A stretch of 9,621 nucleotides of DNA from Planctomycetota bacterium (GTDB lineage Bacteria; Planctomycetota; Planctomycetia; Isosphaerales; Isosphaeraceae): NCBI GenBank assembly GCA_021818605.1, contig JAKAUH010000263.1:1-9621 (forward strand), in the 5' to 3' direction. Positions 1-7,804 of the stretch are shown here, in pieces; the stretch's first letter is position 1; every line of letters begins with the position of its first letter. Made by a program: the position numbers and the translations under genes. Under the pieces are notes generated by a model. It saw only the letters and a list, made by a program, of their open reading frames with translations. It made no database searches and was not told the origin of the DNA.

Positions 1-483
1 GTTGCAGGTCCAGTCGGTGCCGTCGACCCGGAACTGGACCGAGTCCCGCTTGCCCGGCTCCGGCTCATCCCCGAAGGCGATCTCATCGAACGGCAGCCGG
101 TCGCCGGTGTAGCTCTTGCCGGCCGCCTTCGAGAGTCCGGCCGCCAGCCGGTTCTGGTCAAAGGCGGGCTGCGGCTTGCCGCGAGAAGGGTCAACGAGCT
201 TGAATTCCTTCCGCCCGCCGGCAAGGTCGTTCCGATACCAGAATTCGCCGTCAGAGCCGAACCAGTGCGGCGTGACGCGCGCCCTGAGCACCAGCCGGTC
301 GCCGGGATTCGCCCGACGCCCGCGCTGCCGGGGCGACGGCTCGTACCACGGATCGCCAGGAGGAACGGCCAGCTCGGCAGACGCCTGGCCCGCGGGGTCG
401 TCGACCTCCTGAGCCCTGAGACTCCCGCCAACGCCAAACCAGCCGGCCAGCGCGAGCACAAGGCCGAGACACCGCCAACGCAT
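1..483 (-). CDS. Exported S9B / DPP-IV N-terminal domain peptidase, 5' part only
   Basis: The open frame runs leftward off the window edge, so only about 161 N-terminal residues are visible and the catalytic serine hydrolase domain is not. A signal peptide is clear: a basic start (MRWRC), a Leu/Ala/Gly core and a likely cut after LRA before QE. The following segment matches what I know of planctomycete dipeptidyl-peptidase-IV-like (S9B) proteins just ahead of their propeller: 'TPHWF', 'FWYRND', 'EFKLVDP', then 'AFD..RLAAGLSKA', 'LPFDEI' and 'VDGTDWTCN'. By family, the whole protein would be a periplasmic exopeptidase of the prolyl oligopeptidase clan. Two in-frame ATGs lie 6 bp apart (489 and 483). 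I chose 483 because the AGGA upstream is 8 bases from it but only 2 from the other. The family call rests on remembered motifs in a partial protein, so an inactive propeller protein is possible. Confidence 0.72.
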   Translation of the reverse strand, partial: MRWRCLGLVLALAGWFGVGGSLRAQEVDDPAGQASAELAVPPGDPWYEPSPRQRGRRANPGDRLVLRARVTPHWFGSDGEFWYRNDLAGGRKEFKLVDPSRGKPQPAFDQNRLAAGLSKAAGKSYTGDRLPFDEIAFGDEPEPGKRDSVQFRVDGTDWTCN

Positions 484-489
484 GATCAT

Positions 490-682
490 GATCCTGCTCG
501 TGTTCAAGAATCTCGAGATTCATCGCGAAAAACGCGATTATCAGGAAGGGATGAGACTTCCACTTGCCGTCGGCGCGATCGCCCCACTGTCGTGAGTTTT
601 CATGGTTCAGAACCCCGGAATTCACCGCGAAAAACGCGAAAAGGCGAATGGGATGAGACTCCGGGGCATCGTCGGCTCGATC
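490..682 (-). repeat. Two-unit degenerate tandem repeat in the intergenic spacer
   Basis: On the minus strand two related units lie head to tail: 682-581 (about 102 bp) and 580-490 (about 91 bp). Each opens with GATCG[A/C]GCCGACG, then GTCTCATCCC, then TCGCGTTTTTCGCG, then TGAAT and a variable tail containing GAAC. The core is itself an inverted repeat: ATCGCG-AAAAA-CGCGAT (522-538) is perfect over 6 bp, and CGCG-AAAAA-CGCG recurs at 626-638. The second unit ends at the ribosome-binding region of the S9B peptidase gene, so the repeat forms much of its leader. A frame through both units encodes a repeated peptide (DRAD...SHP...FAFFAVN / IAFFAMN), but the divergence and context argue against a real protein. 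Of the gap 484-766, this and the related stretch near 688-716 are the main contents. Confidence 0.7.
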
Positions 683-687
683 ACTCT

Positions 688-716
688 CGTTTTTCGTGTT
701 CTTCATGTTCTTCGTG
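688..716 (+). repeat. Diverged, oppositely oriented copy of the TTTTTCG repeat core
   Basis: On the plus strand this stretch alternates TTTTTCGTG, TTCTTCATG, TTCTTCGTGG and runs into TTGAATTC. It resembles the TTTTTCGCGGTGAATTC core of the tandem units at 490-682, but those read on the minus strand. It is pyrimidine-rich with a 9-base beat. I take it as a third, decayed member of the same dispersed intergenic repeat. The similarity is partial and could be simple low complexity. Confidence 0.4.
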
Positions 717-735
717 GTTGAATTCTTCGATGGAT

Positions 736-753
736 CGCCCTCGCGGCGGGGCG
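736..753 (-). terminator. Possible hairpin after the ThuA/heme gene
   Basis: CGCCC (736-740) pairs with GGGCG (749-753) around an 8-base loop, about 13 bases past the TAG stop at 767-769. No T-run follows on the minus strand, so this is not a canonical intrinsic terminator. In such GC-rich sequence a 5-bp stem is weak evidence. Confidence 0.2.
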
Positions 754-766
754 ACGATTCGCATTG

Positions 767-3700
767 CTACTTGCCGCTCTCCTCACCCTCGACGGTGATC
801 GCCATCACGATCGGCGCGGAGGCATCGGGGCCCTTGACCAGCTCGATGCGGTCGATGACGGCCTTTTTCCTCGGCTGAATGGCGAGGTAGCGGACCTGCT
901 GGCCGCGGAGGCGGAAGGCCAGCTTCGAGCCGGGAACGTCCACCACGCGGATGTAATCGGCGAAATGCACGCCGTTCTCGAGCGGGTGGTCCTCGCTGGA
1001 TCCGTCGGCGTAATGCAGGCGGACGATCATCGAGACGCTGCCTTTTTCGCCGTAGGGATAGCCCCAGCCGCTGACGCCGCTGAGCAGGTGGATTGCCTGC
1101 GCCGGGGCGTGGCAGGGGACCTCGACGGAGCGCGGCATCCTGGGCGGGATGGTGCCGTTGGGCGAGCGGAGCAAAACGACGTTCGGCACGCGTCCGCCCT
1201 GGGGATCGACCAGCAGGAACGGGACGCCCTCGAACACCTTGGGGGACCAGTCACGGAAGATCAGTCGCTCGGCGGGCGAATTGGCGTCGTAGAACATCCC
1301 CCGCGTGCTGGCGATCGTGGCGGCCTTGCGCAGGTCGAGCGGCAGGTACTTGCCCCGCTGGGTCAGGAACGCCAGCAGGTCGTTGAGGTGCGCCGGCGTG
1401 ATCTGCTTCTCGAAGCCCTCGGGCATCAGCGATTTCTTCGAGGCCTTCATCTCGTCGATGTCGTCGCGGAGGATGACGTGCCGCTTCCCCTCGGCGTCGA
1501 GCAGCTCGACGGTCGTGCGCGTCTCGGCGGCGAGCAGGCCCGAGACCACGCGGCCGTCGGTGGTGGCGACGGTGTACTGCACGAAGTTCCCCTCGACGGA
1601 GCGGCTGGGGTCGAGGATGTGGATCAGCAGTTCCTCACGCGGCAGCGCCGCCGTTCCCGAGAGATCAGGGCCGACCTGGCCGCCCTCGCCGCCGTGCCGG
1701 TGGCACTTGGCGCATTGCTGGGTAAAGACCAGCTTGCCGGCCGCGGGGTCGCCGCCGTGGAGCACCTTCGAGGCGAGGCCGTCGACCACGCGCTGGCGGT
1801 CGGCGTCGGGTAATCCGCCGCCGCGACGGAGCAGTCGCTGAGCTCGCCGGGCGATGGCCGCATTGGGGTGGGCCGCCAGCGCCTGCTTCTGATCGAGTAC
1901 CAGCTCGGCGAGCCGCACCTGGTTCTTCTCCATTGCGTCGACCAGCGCCGCGGTCCATTCGGCCCGGCGGAAGAGGGCCTGGATCGCGCGGGCGCGGGCG
2001 CCGGGTGCGAGCTCGGGCAGCCGCTTCACCAGGACCGTGCCCGCCTCGGGTGCCGAGCCCGAGGCCACCGCGTCGATCACGGCGTCAGCGAGGTCGGGCG
2101 ATGTGCGGGGCGAGATCATCGCGAGGAGGTTCTGCACAAGCTCGGCGCTCGACGGCCGGAGCTCGACGAGTTGCCGGGCGCACTCGATCCGCCTCGCCTC
2201 GGGCGCCGACTCGTCGCCGGCCACCTTTATCAGCGACGCGACGAGTTGGGCATCGAGGCCGGCGAGCGTCGGGTCGCCCCAGAGTCCCGCCAGCCTGAGC
2301 AGCGGCCCGCGACCGGCTGCGGTCAGCTCCGACGCGAGCGTTTTGACTGCCCCGGCCGGCGCCGGATCCAGCCGTACCGTCCGGTCCTTCGGCCAGCCGC
2401 GGGCCAGTCCCCGCAGCATGGCCTCGAGCGTGTGTGCGTCGCCGCCCGGCAGCGCGACCAGCAGCGTGCCGACCTGATCCGCCGGGCCGCCGCGCGCCCA
2501 GTGCTCGGCCACCCGCTCGACGACCCGCGAAACCACCGGATCGGGCCGGGCCGGGCTGGCCGCCGGCTTCGCCGCGATCACCTTCAGGAACGCCAGGTCA
2601 TTCCGCGCCGCGGCCGCGGTGAGGGCGTCGCCCAGCCAGTGGTCGCGGCCGATGGAACCGCTCCGCAGCGTGGCCGCGATCGCGGTTGCCGCGTCGGGCG
2701 AGGCCGGCTGATCGGCCAGCGCCAGCAGCGCCGCCAGGCGGACCTGCGCGTCCTCGTCCTTCAGCACGCCGGCCGCCAGGATCGCCTTGACCGAGCGCTC
2801 GCTCCGCGGCAAGACCTGCACGGCGTTCCGCCGCACTCCCGCCGACGGATGCCCGAGCGCCTTCTCGACGGCCGAGGTTGCGACCTCTTCGCTGCCATTC
2901 AGCGCGCCCAGACCCTGGAGCGTCCAGAGCGCGTGGATCGCGCCGACGTTCAGCCCGATCGCGTCGACCGCCCGGTCGGTTGCCTTCTGCACCAGCGCCG
3001 GCACAACGTCGGTCTTGCCCCGCTCGACCAGCAGGCGCTGGGCGTGCATCCGCCAGAGCTGGTTGTCGTTCGCCAGCGCCGCGACGAGGCCCGAGGCATC
3101 GGCCGGGTCAAGCTTCGGCATTTTCGACGGCTTGCCATCCCTGTAGACGACGCGATAGATCCGCCCGTGTGTCCTGTCGCGCAGCGGAGACTCGTACGCG
3201 TTCCCCTTGCCGGTCTTGAAGCCTCGCGGCGTCGGGTTGTGCTGGACGATGAAGTTGTACCAGTCGATCACCCAGACGCTGCCATCCGGGCCGACCTCCG
3301 CCGCGATCGGCGCGGTCCACTCGTCATTGCTGGCTAGCAGGTTCCAGCCGTAGAACGACGACACGTCGGCGCCCTTACGATACAGGGTGAACGTCGCCAC
3401 CAGGTGGCCGGTCGGCTCGGCGACGAACGCCGTCTGGTTCCAGTATTGCGACGGGTACGAGCGTGCCGTGTAGAGGGCGTGACCGGCCGCCGCGGTGAAC
3501 CCGCCGTGCCAGTCGACCTGCCGCACCTGCTCGGTGATCGGGAAGAACTGGAAGTTGACCGCGATGTTCCGCAAAACCTGCGGCGCCCAGCCGCGCACCG
3601 CCTCGTAATAGCGGTTCGGCACCGGCAGGTAGACACTCGGGCAGCCGTTGGCCGTCGAGCCGAAGACCAAGCCGTCCTCGGTGAAGCCCACGCCCCACGA

Positions 3701-5140
3701 GTTATTATTTGTCCCTCGGACGAATTCGAGCTTCGACCCGTCGGGCCTGAACCGGAAGAACGACTGCCCCGCGCTCAGCCGCTCGCCGCCGACCGTGCCG
3801 CGGAATCCCGAATAGCCGACGATCCCCCAGACCCAGTTATCAAGGCCCCACCGCAGGTTGCTCGGGCCGGCGTGGGTGTCGGTCGTGCCCCAGCCGGTGA
3901 ACAGGACCTTGCGCACGTCGGCCTTGCCGTCGCCGTCGGTGTCCTTGAGAAACAGGGTATCGGGCGCCTGGAGGACGATCAGGCCGCCGTCGGCGCACAG
4001 CAGGCTGGTGGGGATGTTCAGGCCCTCGGCGAACACCGAGGATTTGTCGGCCTTGCCGTCGCCGTCGGTGTCCTCGAGTCTCATGATCCGATCGCGTCCG
4101 GCCTGGCCGGGGTGCTTGGCGTTGGGGTAATCGACGCTCTCGGCGATCCAGAGCCGCCCGCGCTGGTCGAACGTCATGCAGATCGGCCTGGCGATCGCCG
4201 GCTCGGCCGCGAACAGTTTCGCCTCGAAGCCAGGCGGGACGACCAGGTGGCGCGTCGATTCCTCGGGCGAGAGCGGATGCTGCATCTTCCGCAGGGGTGC
4301 GCCCTGGGCGCCCCATCGCTGGCCGGGCACATAGTTCGGGATATCGGTCGTGACCGGGTCGTAATGAAAAGCCGGCAGTCTCGACGCCACCCGCGGCCGG
4401 CTGTCCTTCACCGGCCCCTTGCCGACCGCCCAGCGAATCCCGCGCTCGAGCAAATCCTGAAAGCCAGGGTTCTGCCAGGTCCGCCCGTCGTGACCGTACG
4501 CCGTGTAGAACACCCGGCCCTTGCCCTGGGTTCGCACCCAGGTCCACGGTTCCTCGCCCTTACCTTCGACGCGGACCTGAAGTACGTGCCGCCCCTGGGG
4601 GTTATGCATCGTGTGGACATAAGTCTCGTCCCAGGTACGGAACGGCTCGAACCCCTTCATGATCGGGTGCGCCGGGTCGACGATTGTGGTGTCGAACGTC
4701 CCCGTCCCATGCCGCTGGAACTGGGCGCCTACCAGGGCCACATAGCGCGGCGAGTTGCGGAAGCAGAACGAGGCGCAGTGCAGCGGAATGAACGCGCCGC
4801 CGCCCTCGACGTAATCGAGCAGCGCCTTCTCCTGCGCCCTGGTCATCTCATCGATGTTGGCGTAGATCAAAAGCGCATCGTACTTCGCCAGGTTCGCGGG
4901 ATTCAGGTCGTCGGCCCGCTCGGTGTACGTCACCTGGATCCCCCGCCCGGCGAGGACGGGCGTGATCTGCGCGGCGCGTTCGGCGGGTTCGTGATGCCCA
5001 CGATCGCCGAGGAAAAGGACCTTGAGCGGTGGCGATCCGTTCGCCGGGGTGTCCTGTGCTCGCGCGGGCTGGGCGATGCCCACGGGGCAGAGTCCGGTGC
5101 CGATTGCCAGGAAAACGGCCGCGGTGAGGAGTCGGAACAT
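767..5140 (-). CDS. ThuA / PVC-type dehydrogenase propeller / HEAT / c-type heme fusion protein
   Basis: This 1457-residue protein is probably exported. Domains in order: signal peptide, residues 1-28 (MFRLLTAAVFLAIG..., cut near ARA/QD); ThuA-like glutamine-amidotransferase fold, about 39-238 (VLFLGDRGHHEP, GGGAFIPLHCASF); PVC-type 'membrane-bound dehydrogenase' beta-propeller, about 295-665 (LVVPPGFEAKLFAAEP, DTDGDGKAD at 357 and 400, WVIDWYNFIVQHNPTP); HEAT-like helical repeats, about 680-1110; planctomycete heme-binding domain, about 1125-1265, with CAKCH at 1143-1147 and the typical GPDLSG and ILDPSRSVEGNF stretches; and a C-terminal beta-rich domain, about 1270-1457, that I do not recognise. 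Family knowledge suggests a periplasmic oxidoreductase acting on sugars or similar compounds and passing electrons to its own cytochrome c; the substrate is unknown. The frame extends 54 codons further upstream to 5302, into cydB, but I chose 5140 because the signal peptide starts there. No strong Shine-Dalgarno is visible. The gene begins 145 bp after the cydB stop. Confidence 0.9.
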   Translation of the reverse strand: MFRLLTAAVFLAIGTGLCPVGIAQPARAQDTPANGSPPLKVLFLGDRGHHEPAERAAQITPVLAGRGIQVTYTERADDLNPANLAKYDALLIYANIDEMTRAQEKALLDYVEGGGAFIPLHCASFCFRNSPRYVALVGAQFQRHGTGTFDTTIVDPAHPIMKGFEPFRTWDETYVHTMHNPQGRHVLQVRVEGKGEEPWTWVRTQGKGRVFYTAYGHDGRTWQNPGFQDLLERGIRWAVGKGPVKDSRPRVASRLPAFHYDPVTTDIPNYVPGQRWGAQGAPLRKMQHPLSPEESTRHLVVPPGFEAKLFAAEPAIARPICMTFDQRGRLWIAESVDYPNAKHPGQAGRDRIMRLEDTDGDGKADKSSVFAEGLNIPTSLLCADGGLIVLQAPDTLFLKDTDGDGKADVRKVLFTGWGTTDTHAGPSNLRWGLDNWVWGIVGYSGFRGTVGGERLSAGQSFFRFRPDGSKLEFVRGTNNNSWGVGFTEDGLVFGSTANGCPSVYLPVPNRYYEAVRGWAPQVLRNIAVNFQFFPITEQVRQVDWHGGFTAAAGHALYTARSYPSQYWNQTAFVAEPTGHLVATFTLYRKGADVSSFYGWNLLASNDEWTAPIAAEVGPDGSVWVIDWYNFIVQHNPTPRGFKTGKGNAYESPLRDRTHGRIYRVVYRDGKPSKMPKLDPADASGLVAALANDNQLWRMHAQRLLVERGKTDVVPALVQKATDRAVDAIGLNVGAIHALWTLQGLGALNGSEEVATSAVEKALGHPSAGVRRNAVQVLPRSERSVKAILAAGVLKDEDAQVRLAALLALADQPASPDAATAIAATLRSGSIGRDHWLGDALTAAAARNDLAFLKVIAAKPAASPARPDPVVSRVVERVAEHWARGGPADQVGTLLVALPGGDAHTLEAMLRGLARGWPKDRTVRLDPAPAGAVKTLASELTAAGRGPLLRLAGLWGDPTLAGLDAQLVASLIKVAGDESAPEARRIECARQLVELRPSSAELVQNLLAMISPRTSPDLADAVIDAVASGSAPEAGTVLVKRLPELAPGARARAIQALFRRAEWTAALVDAMEKNQVRLAELVLDQKQALAAHPNAAIARRAQRLLRRGGGLPDADRQRVVDGLASKVLHGGDPAAGKLVFTQQCAKCHRHGGEGGQVGPDLSGTAALPREELLIHILDPSRSVEGNFVQYTVATTDGRVVSGLLAAETRTTVELLDAEGKRHVILRDDIDEMKASKKSLMPEGFEKQITPAHLNDLLAFLTQRGKYLPLDLRKAATIASTRGMFYDANSPAERLIFRDWSPKVFEGVPFLLVDPQGGRVPNVVLLRSPNGTIPPRMPRSVEVPCHAPAQAIHLLSGVSGWGYPYGEKGSVSMIVRLHYADGSSEDHPLENGVHFADYIRVVDVPGSKLAFRLRGQQVRYLAIQPRKKAVIDRIELVKGPDASAPIVMAITVEGEESGK

Positions 5141-5174
5141 GTCGGCGCGTCTCAGCGGTTCAAGGGGTGATGGC

Positions 5175-5190
5175 CGGCCGTGTTCGGCCG
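5175..5190 (-). terminator. Candidate hairpin between cydB and the ThuA/heme gene
   Basis: CGGCCG-TGTT-CGGCCG gives a perfect 6-bp stem with a 4-base loop, about 95 bases after the cydB stop and 35 bases before the next start. It could end or attenuate cydAB transcripts. No T-run follows on the minus strand and CGGCCG is its own complement, so the call is weak. The rest of 5141-5285 shows no gene and no CydX-like small ORF. Confidence 0.25.
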
Positions 5191-5285
5191 TCTCGACGAG
5201 GTGCCCATCATTTTGAAGCGCACAACTGCCAGCGTCCAGACCGTGGCCGCTGGTTTCCGATTCGGCCGGGCGAGCCGCAGGGGAT

Positions 5286-6332
5286 TCAATACCCGCTCCC
5301 ATGCTCGTGATGCTCGACCTTGCCCCGGAATGACCGGAACAGCGTGAAGAAGTACGCCGCCGCCAGCGCGGCGCCGACGGTCCACCAGGCGAGCGCGATC
5401 CGCAGTCCGTGTTCGCCAGCCGCGGTGTTCTGCGCGGTCAGGCCGTGCGCCGGGTCGAGCGTCGACCGCAGCCAGTACGGGTAATTTCCGGCCATCGCGG
5501 CGCCCAGCAGTCCCAGCAGCACCGCGCACGACGACAGGAACGCCGCCAGCTCGGCGCCTCGCCGGAGGAAGTAGAAGCCGCCCGCGGCGCCGCCGATCAT
5601 CAGCGCGACGAACACCAGCGCCCAGGGGCGGTGCAGCAGGTTGATCATCACCTCGGGCCGGACCCAGAAGGTCCCGGCCGTCGCCGCGACCCAGAACGGC
5701 ACCGAGACGGCCCAGGCCCGGCGCGTCCAGGCGCGGCTCCGCTCCTGCACGGCGCCCGTGGTCTTCCACACCAGGTAGAAGCCGCCGTGGGCCGTCAGCA
5801 GGCAGAGCGCCAGCGCGCCCACGATCGTCGTGTACCAGTCGAACACCCCGGGATGCGGCCCGACCCGCAGGTCGGTGAATAGCGGCAGGAAGAACAGGCC
5901 GGACTGGTTCAGCGGCACGCCGCGCACCACGTTGCCGATCGCCGTGCCGAGTACCAGGGCCAGCAGCGCCGAGGACACGGAGAAAACCGCGTCCCAGAAC
6001 TCGCGCCAGAGCGGGTTATCATGATGCGACCGGACCGTGATCGCCACGCCTCGCAGGATCAACAACCAGAGGACGATCGTCAGCGCCAGGTAGAACCCGC
6101 TGAACGCCGAGGCATAGGTTTTGGGAAACGCCAGGAAGAGCACGCCTCCCGCCGCGATCAGCCAGACCTCGTTGCCGTCCCAGACCGGTTCGATCGACGC
6201 CAGCACCGTCTGGCGCTCTGACTCATTTCGCGCCACCACCTGGTGCAGCACTCCCACGCCGAAGTCGAACCCGTCCAGCACGACGTAGATCGCCAGCATG
6301 CCGGAGAGGATCGCGAACCAGAGCGTCTCCAT
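5286..6332 (-). CDS. cydB: Cytochrome bd-type quinol oxidase subunit II
   Basis: At 348 residues it has the normal length for CydB, the integral-membrane partner of CydA in the quinol-oxidising, oxygen-reducing bd oxidase. Family hallmarks are visible: the N-terminal helix METLWFAILSGMLAIYVVLDG, GFDFGVG at 21-27, EPVWDGNEVWLIAAGG at about 48-63 and FP.TYASAFSGFYLAL. Some eight to nine hydrophobic segments follow, with loops such as RGVPLNQSG and MAGNYPYWLRS. The C-terminus ends in a short His-rich tail (HHEHGSGY). Its ATG overlaps the cydA TGA by one base (TGATG), so translation is probably coupled. The assignment to subunit II is firm. Whether the pair is a true bd oxidase or a cyanide-insensitive (CIO-type) variant cannot be settled here, but the short Q-loop of CydA is common to both. 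Confidence 0.96.
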   Translation of the reverse strand: METLWFAILSGMLAIYVVLDGFDFGVGVLHQVVARNESERQTVLASIEPVWDGNEVWLIAAGGVLFLAFPKTYASAFSGFYLALTIVLWLLILRGVAITVRSHHDNPLWREFWDAVFSVSSALLALVLGTAIGNVVRGVPLNQSGLFFLPLFTDLRVGPHPGVFDWYTTIVGALALCLLTAHGGFYLVWKTTGAVQERSRAWTRRAWAVSVPFWVAATAGTFWVRPEVMINLLHRPWALVFVALMIGGAAGGFYFLRRGAELAAFLSSCAVLLGLLGAAMAGNYPYWLRSTLDPAHGLTAQNTAAGEHGLRIALAWWTVGAALAAAYFFTLFRSFRGKVEHHEHGSGY

Positions 6333-7726
6333 CAGCGAGTCTCCCCCTCGGCTTGCGCGGGCGGCTGAGGTGCGTCATTCGAGGCCGGCGCCGCGACAGG
6401 TTCGGGTCTGGGCTGAGGTCCGCTGCCGATCAGATGCACGACCTGGAAAAGGAAGAGCATCCCGAGCAGCAGGTACATCCCCGCGAAGCCGAGTGTGGTA
6501 AAGACGACGTCGCCGGCACTGACCTGGGGCGACGAGGCGTCCGCCGTGCGCTGGATTCCGTACACGACCCACGGCTGACGCCCCAGCTCGGCCGTCCACC
6601 ATCCCGCCGTGTTCGCGATGAACGGAAAGGGCGCTGCGAGCATCAGGACCCAGAGCATCCGCCGGTTCTGTTCCAGCCGCCCGCGCCAGAGCAGGTAAGC
6701 CGCCGAGCCCATCACGATCAGGAACATCGTCCCCAGCCCGGCCATGATGTGATAAGAATAGTAGAGCAATTCGATGTTGTGCGGCCAGACCTCGGTGGGG
6801 AAATCCTCCAGTCCCTTCACCGTGCTGCCGAAGCTGCCGTACGCCAGGAAGCTGAGGATGCCCGGGACGACGATCGGGTTCTCGAGCCGGTGGTGAAGCA
6901 CATCCGGCTGACCGATGATCGCCAACTCGGCCATCGGGCCGCTGAAAAAGACGCCCTCCATCGCGGCGAGGGTCACCGGCTGATGGTCGGCGACCATCTT
7001 GCCGTGCTGATCGCCGGTCGGGAACAGGACCACGATGCACGCGATGATGCCGACGATGACGCCGGTTCGCAGGCAGATCGCCGCCTGCACCTTGTGCTGG
7101 CTCATCAGGGCCCAGTACGCCCCGACCGACGCGACCACGAACGACCCCGTGATGACGGACGCGGTCATGTTGTGCGCGTACTGCCAGATCGCCCAGGGGT
7201 TCAGCACGAACGCGCCGAAGTCGGCCAGTCGGAGGGTCCCATCGGGGCCGGTTTCAAAACCCACCGGGTGTTGCATGAAGGCGTTTGTGGCGATGATGAA
7301 GTAGCCCGACAGCCACGAGCCGAGAAACATTGCGACGGCCGTGGCGAGATGCCAGCGCGGGCCGAGCTTCCGCTCGCCGAACAAAAACAGTCCGAGGAAC
7401 GCGGATTCGAGGAAGAAGGCGAAGACGCCCTCCATCGCCAGCGTCTGGCCGATCACGCCGCCGGCATGCTGCGAGAACCTGGACCAATTTGTCCCGAACT
7501 GGAACTCGAGTGGGATGCCCGTCACGACGCCCATGGCGAAGCTGAGCGCGAAGATCCGCCCCCAGAACCGAGCGGCAATGTTGTAGCTCTCATCGTTCTT
7601 CAGGACAGCCCGGATCTTCCAGATCAAGAGTAGAAGCACCAGCCCCATCGTGAGCTGGGGGAACAGATAGTGAAATGTCACCGTGAAGGTGAACTGGATG
7701 CGGTGCCAGATCAGGGCGTCGGTCAT
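6332..7726 (-). CDS. cydA: Cytochrome bd-type quinol oxidase subunit I
   Basis: This 464-residue membrane protein carries the haem groups and quinol site of a bd-type oxidase. Key residues fall at nearly the same numbers as in E. coli CydA: His19 (high-spin haem b ligand, in TFHYLFPQLT), Glu99 and Glu107 (proton channel, AMEGVFAFFLESAF), His185 (low-spin b558 ligand, QYAHNM) and Met328 (second b558 ligand, SYHIMAGLG). GRQPW is at 382-386. In the quinol loop, Lys243 and Glu257 (GDQHGK...AAMEG) are kept but the loop is short, as in the CydA-S class. About nine membrane segments are evident, followed by a Pro/Ala-rich tail. The start at 7726 fits the family N-terminus MTDALIWHRIQF. Upstream is only a weak GGGGA. 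cydDC, needed for bd assembly in E. coli, is not in the window. Confidence 0.97.
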   Translation of the reverse strand: MTDALIWHRIQFTFTVTFHYLFPQLTMGLVLLLLIWKIRAVLKNDESYNIAARFWGRIFALSFAMGVVTGIPLEFQFGTNWSRFSQHAGGVIGQTLAMEGVFAFFLESAFLGLFLFGERKLGPRWHLATAVAMFLGSWLSGYFIIATNAFMQHPVGFETGPDGTLRLADFGAFVLNPWAIWQYAHNMTASVITGSFVVASVGAYWALMSQHKVQAAICLRTGVIVGIIACIVVLFPTGDQHGKMVADHQPVTLAAMEGVFFSGPMAELAIIGQPDVLHHRLENPIVVPGILSFLAYGSFGSTVKGLEDFPTEVWPHNIELLYYSYHIMAGLGTMFLIVMGSAAYLLWRGRLEQNRRMLWVLMLAAPFPFIANTAGWWTAELGRQPWVVYGIQRTADASSPQVSAGDVVFTTLGFAGMYLLLGMLFLFQVVHLIGSGPQPRPEPVAAPASNDAPQPPAQAEGETR

Positions 7727-7759
7727 CGGGTGTCCCCGGTGTGCCTGGAATATCGCGCG

Positions 7760-7775
7760 TTCACGATCCTGAACA
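7760..7775. promoter_or_regulatory. 16-bp dyad, possible operator of cydAB
   Basis: The plus strand reads GTTCACGATCCTGAAC. It is symmetric at 14 of 16 positions (GTTCA-n-GATC-n-TGAAC) and abuts the proposed -10 box, covering the predicted transcription start. That is where a dimeric repressor would bind. I do not recognise it as an FNR, ArcA or Rex site. Confidence 0.4.
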
Positions 7776-7804
7776 CCTTACCCGACGCCGCGGCGGCCGA
7801 CAAC
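7776..7804 (-). promoter_or_regulatory. Candidate sigma-70-type promoter of cydAB
   Basis: On the minus strand TTGTCG (7804-7799) and TAAGGT (7781-7776) are 17 bp apart, the optimal spacing. They match 4 of 6 and 3 of 6 consensus bases. Transcription would start near 7769, giving an untranslated leader of about 43 bases before the cydA ATG. The position is sensible but the match is loose and GC-rich DNA gives chance hits. Confidence 0.33.

Noticed and set aside
1868..3337. Long plus-strand ORFs opposite the ThuA/heme gene (also 764-1813 and 3404-5170)
   Set aside because: They are antisense shadows produced by strong third-position GC bias, with Arg/Gly/Ala-rich translations and no domain motifs.
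5141..5302. N-terminal extension of the ThuA/heme protein by 54 residues into cydB
   Set aside because: The extension has no family features and would bury a clear signal peptide that begins at the ATG at 5140.
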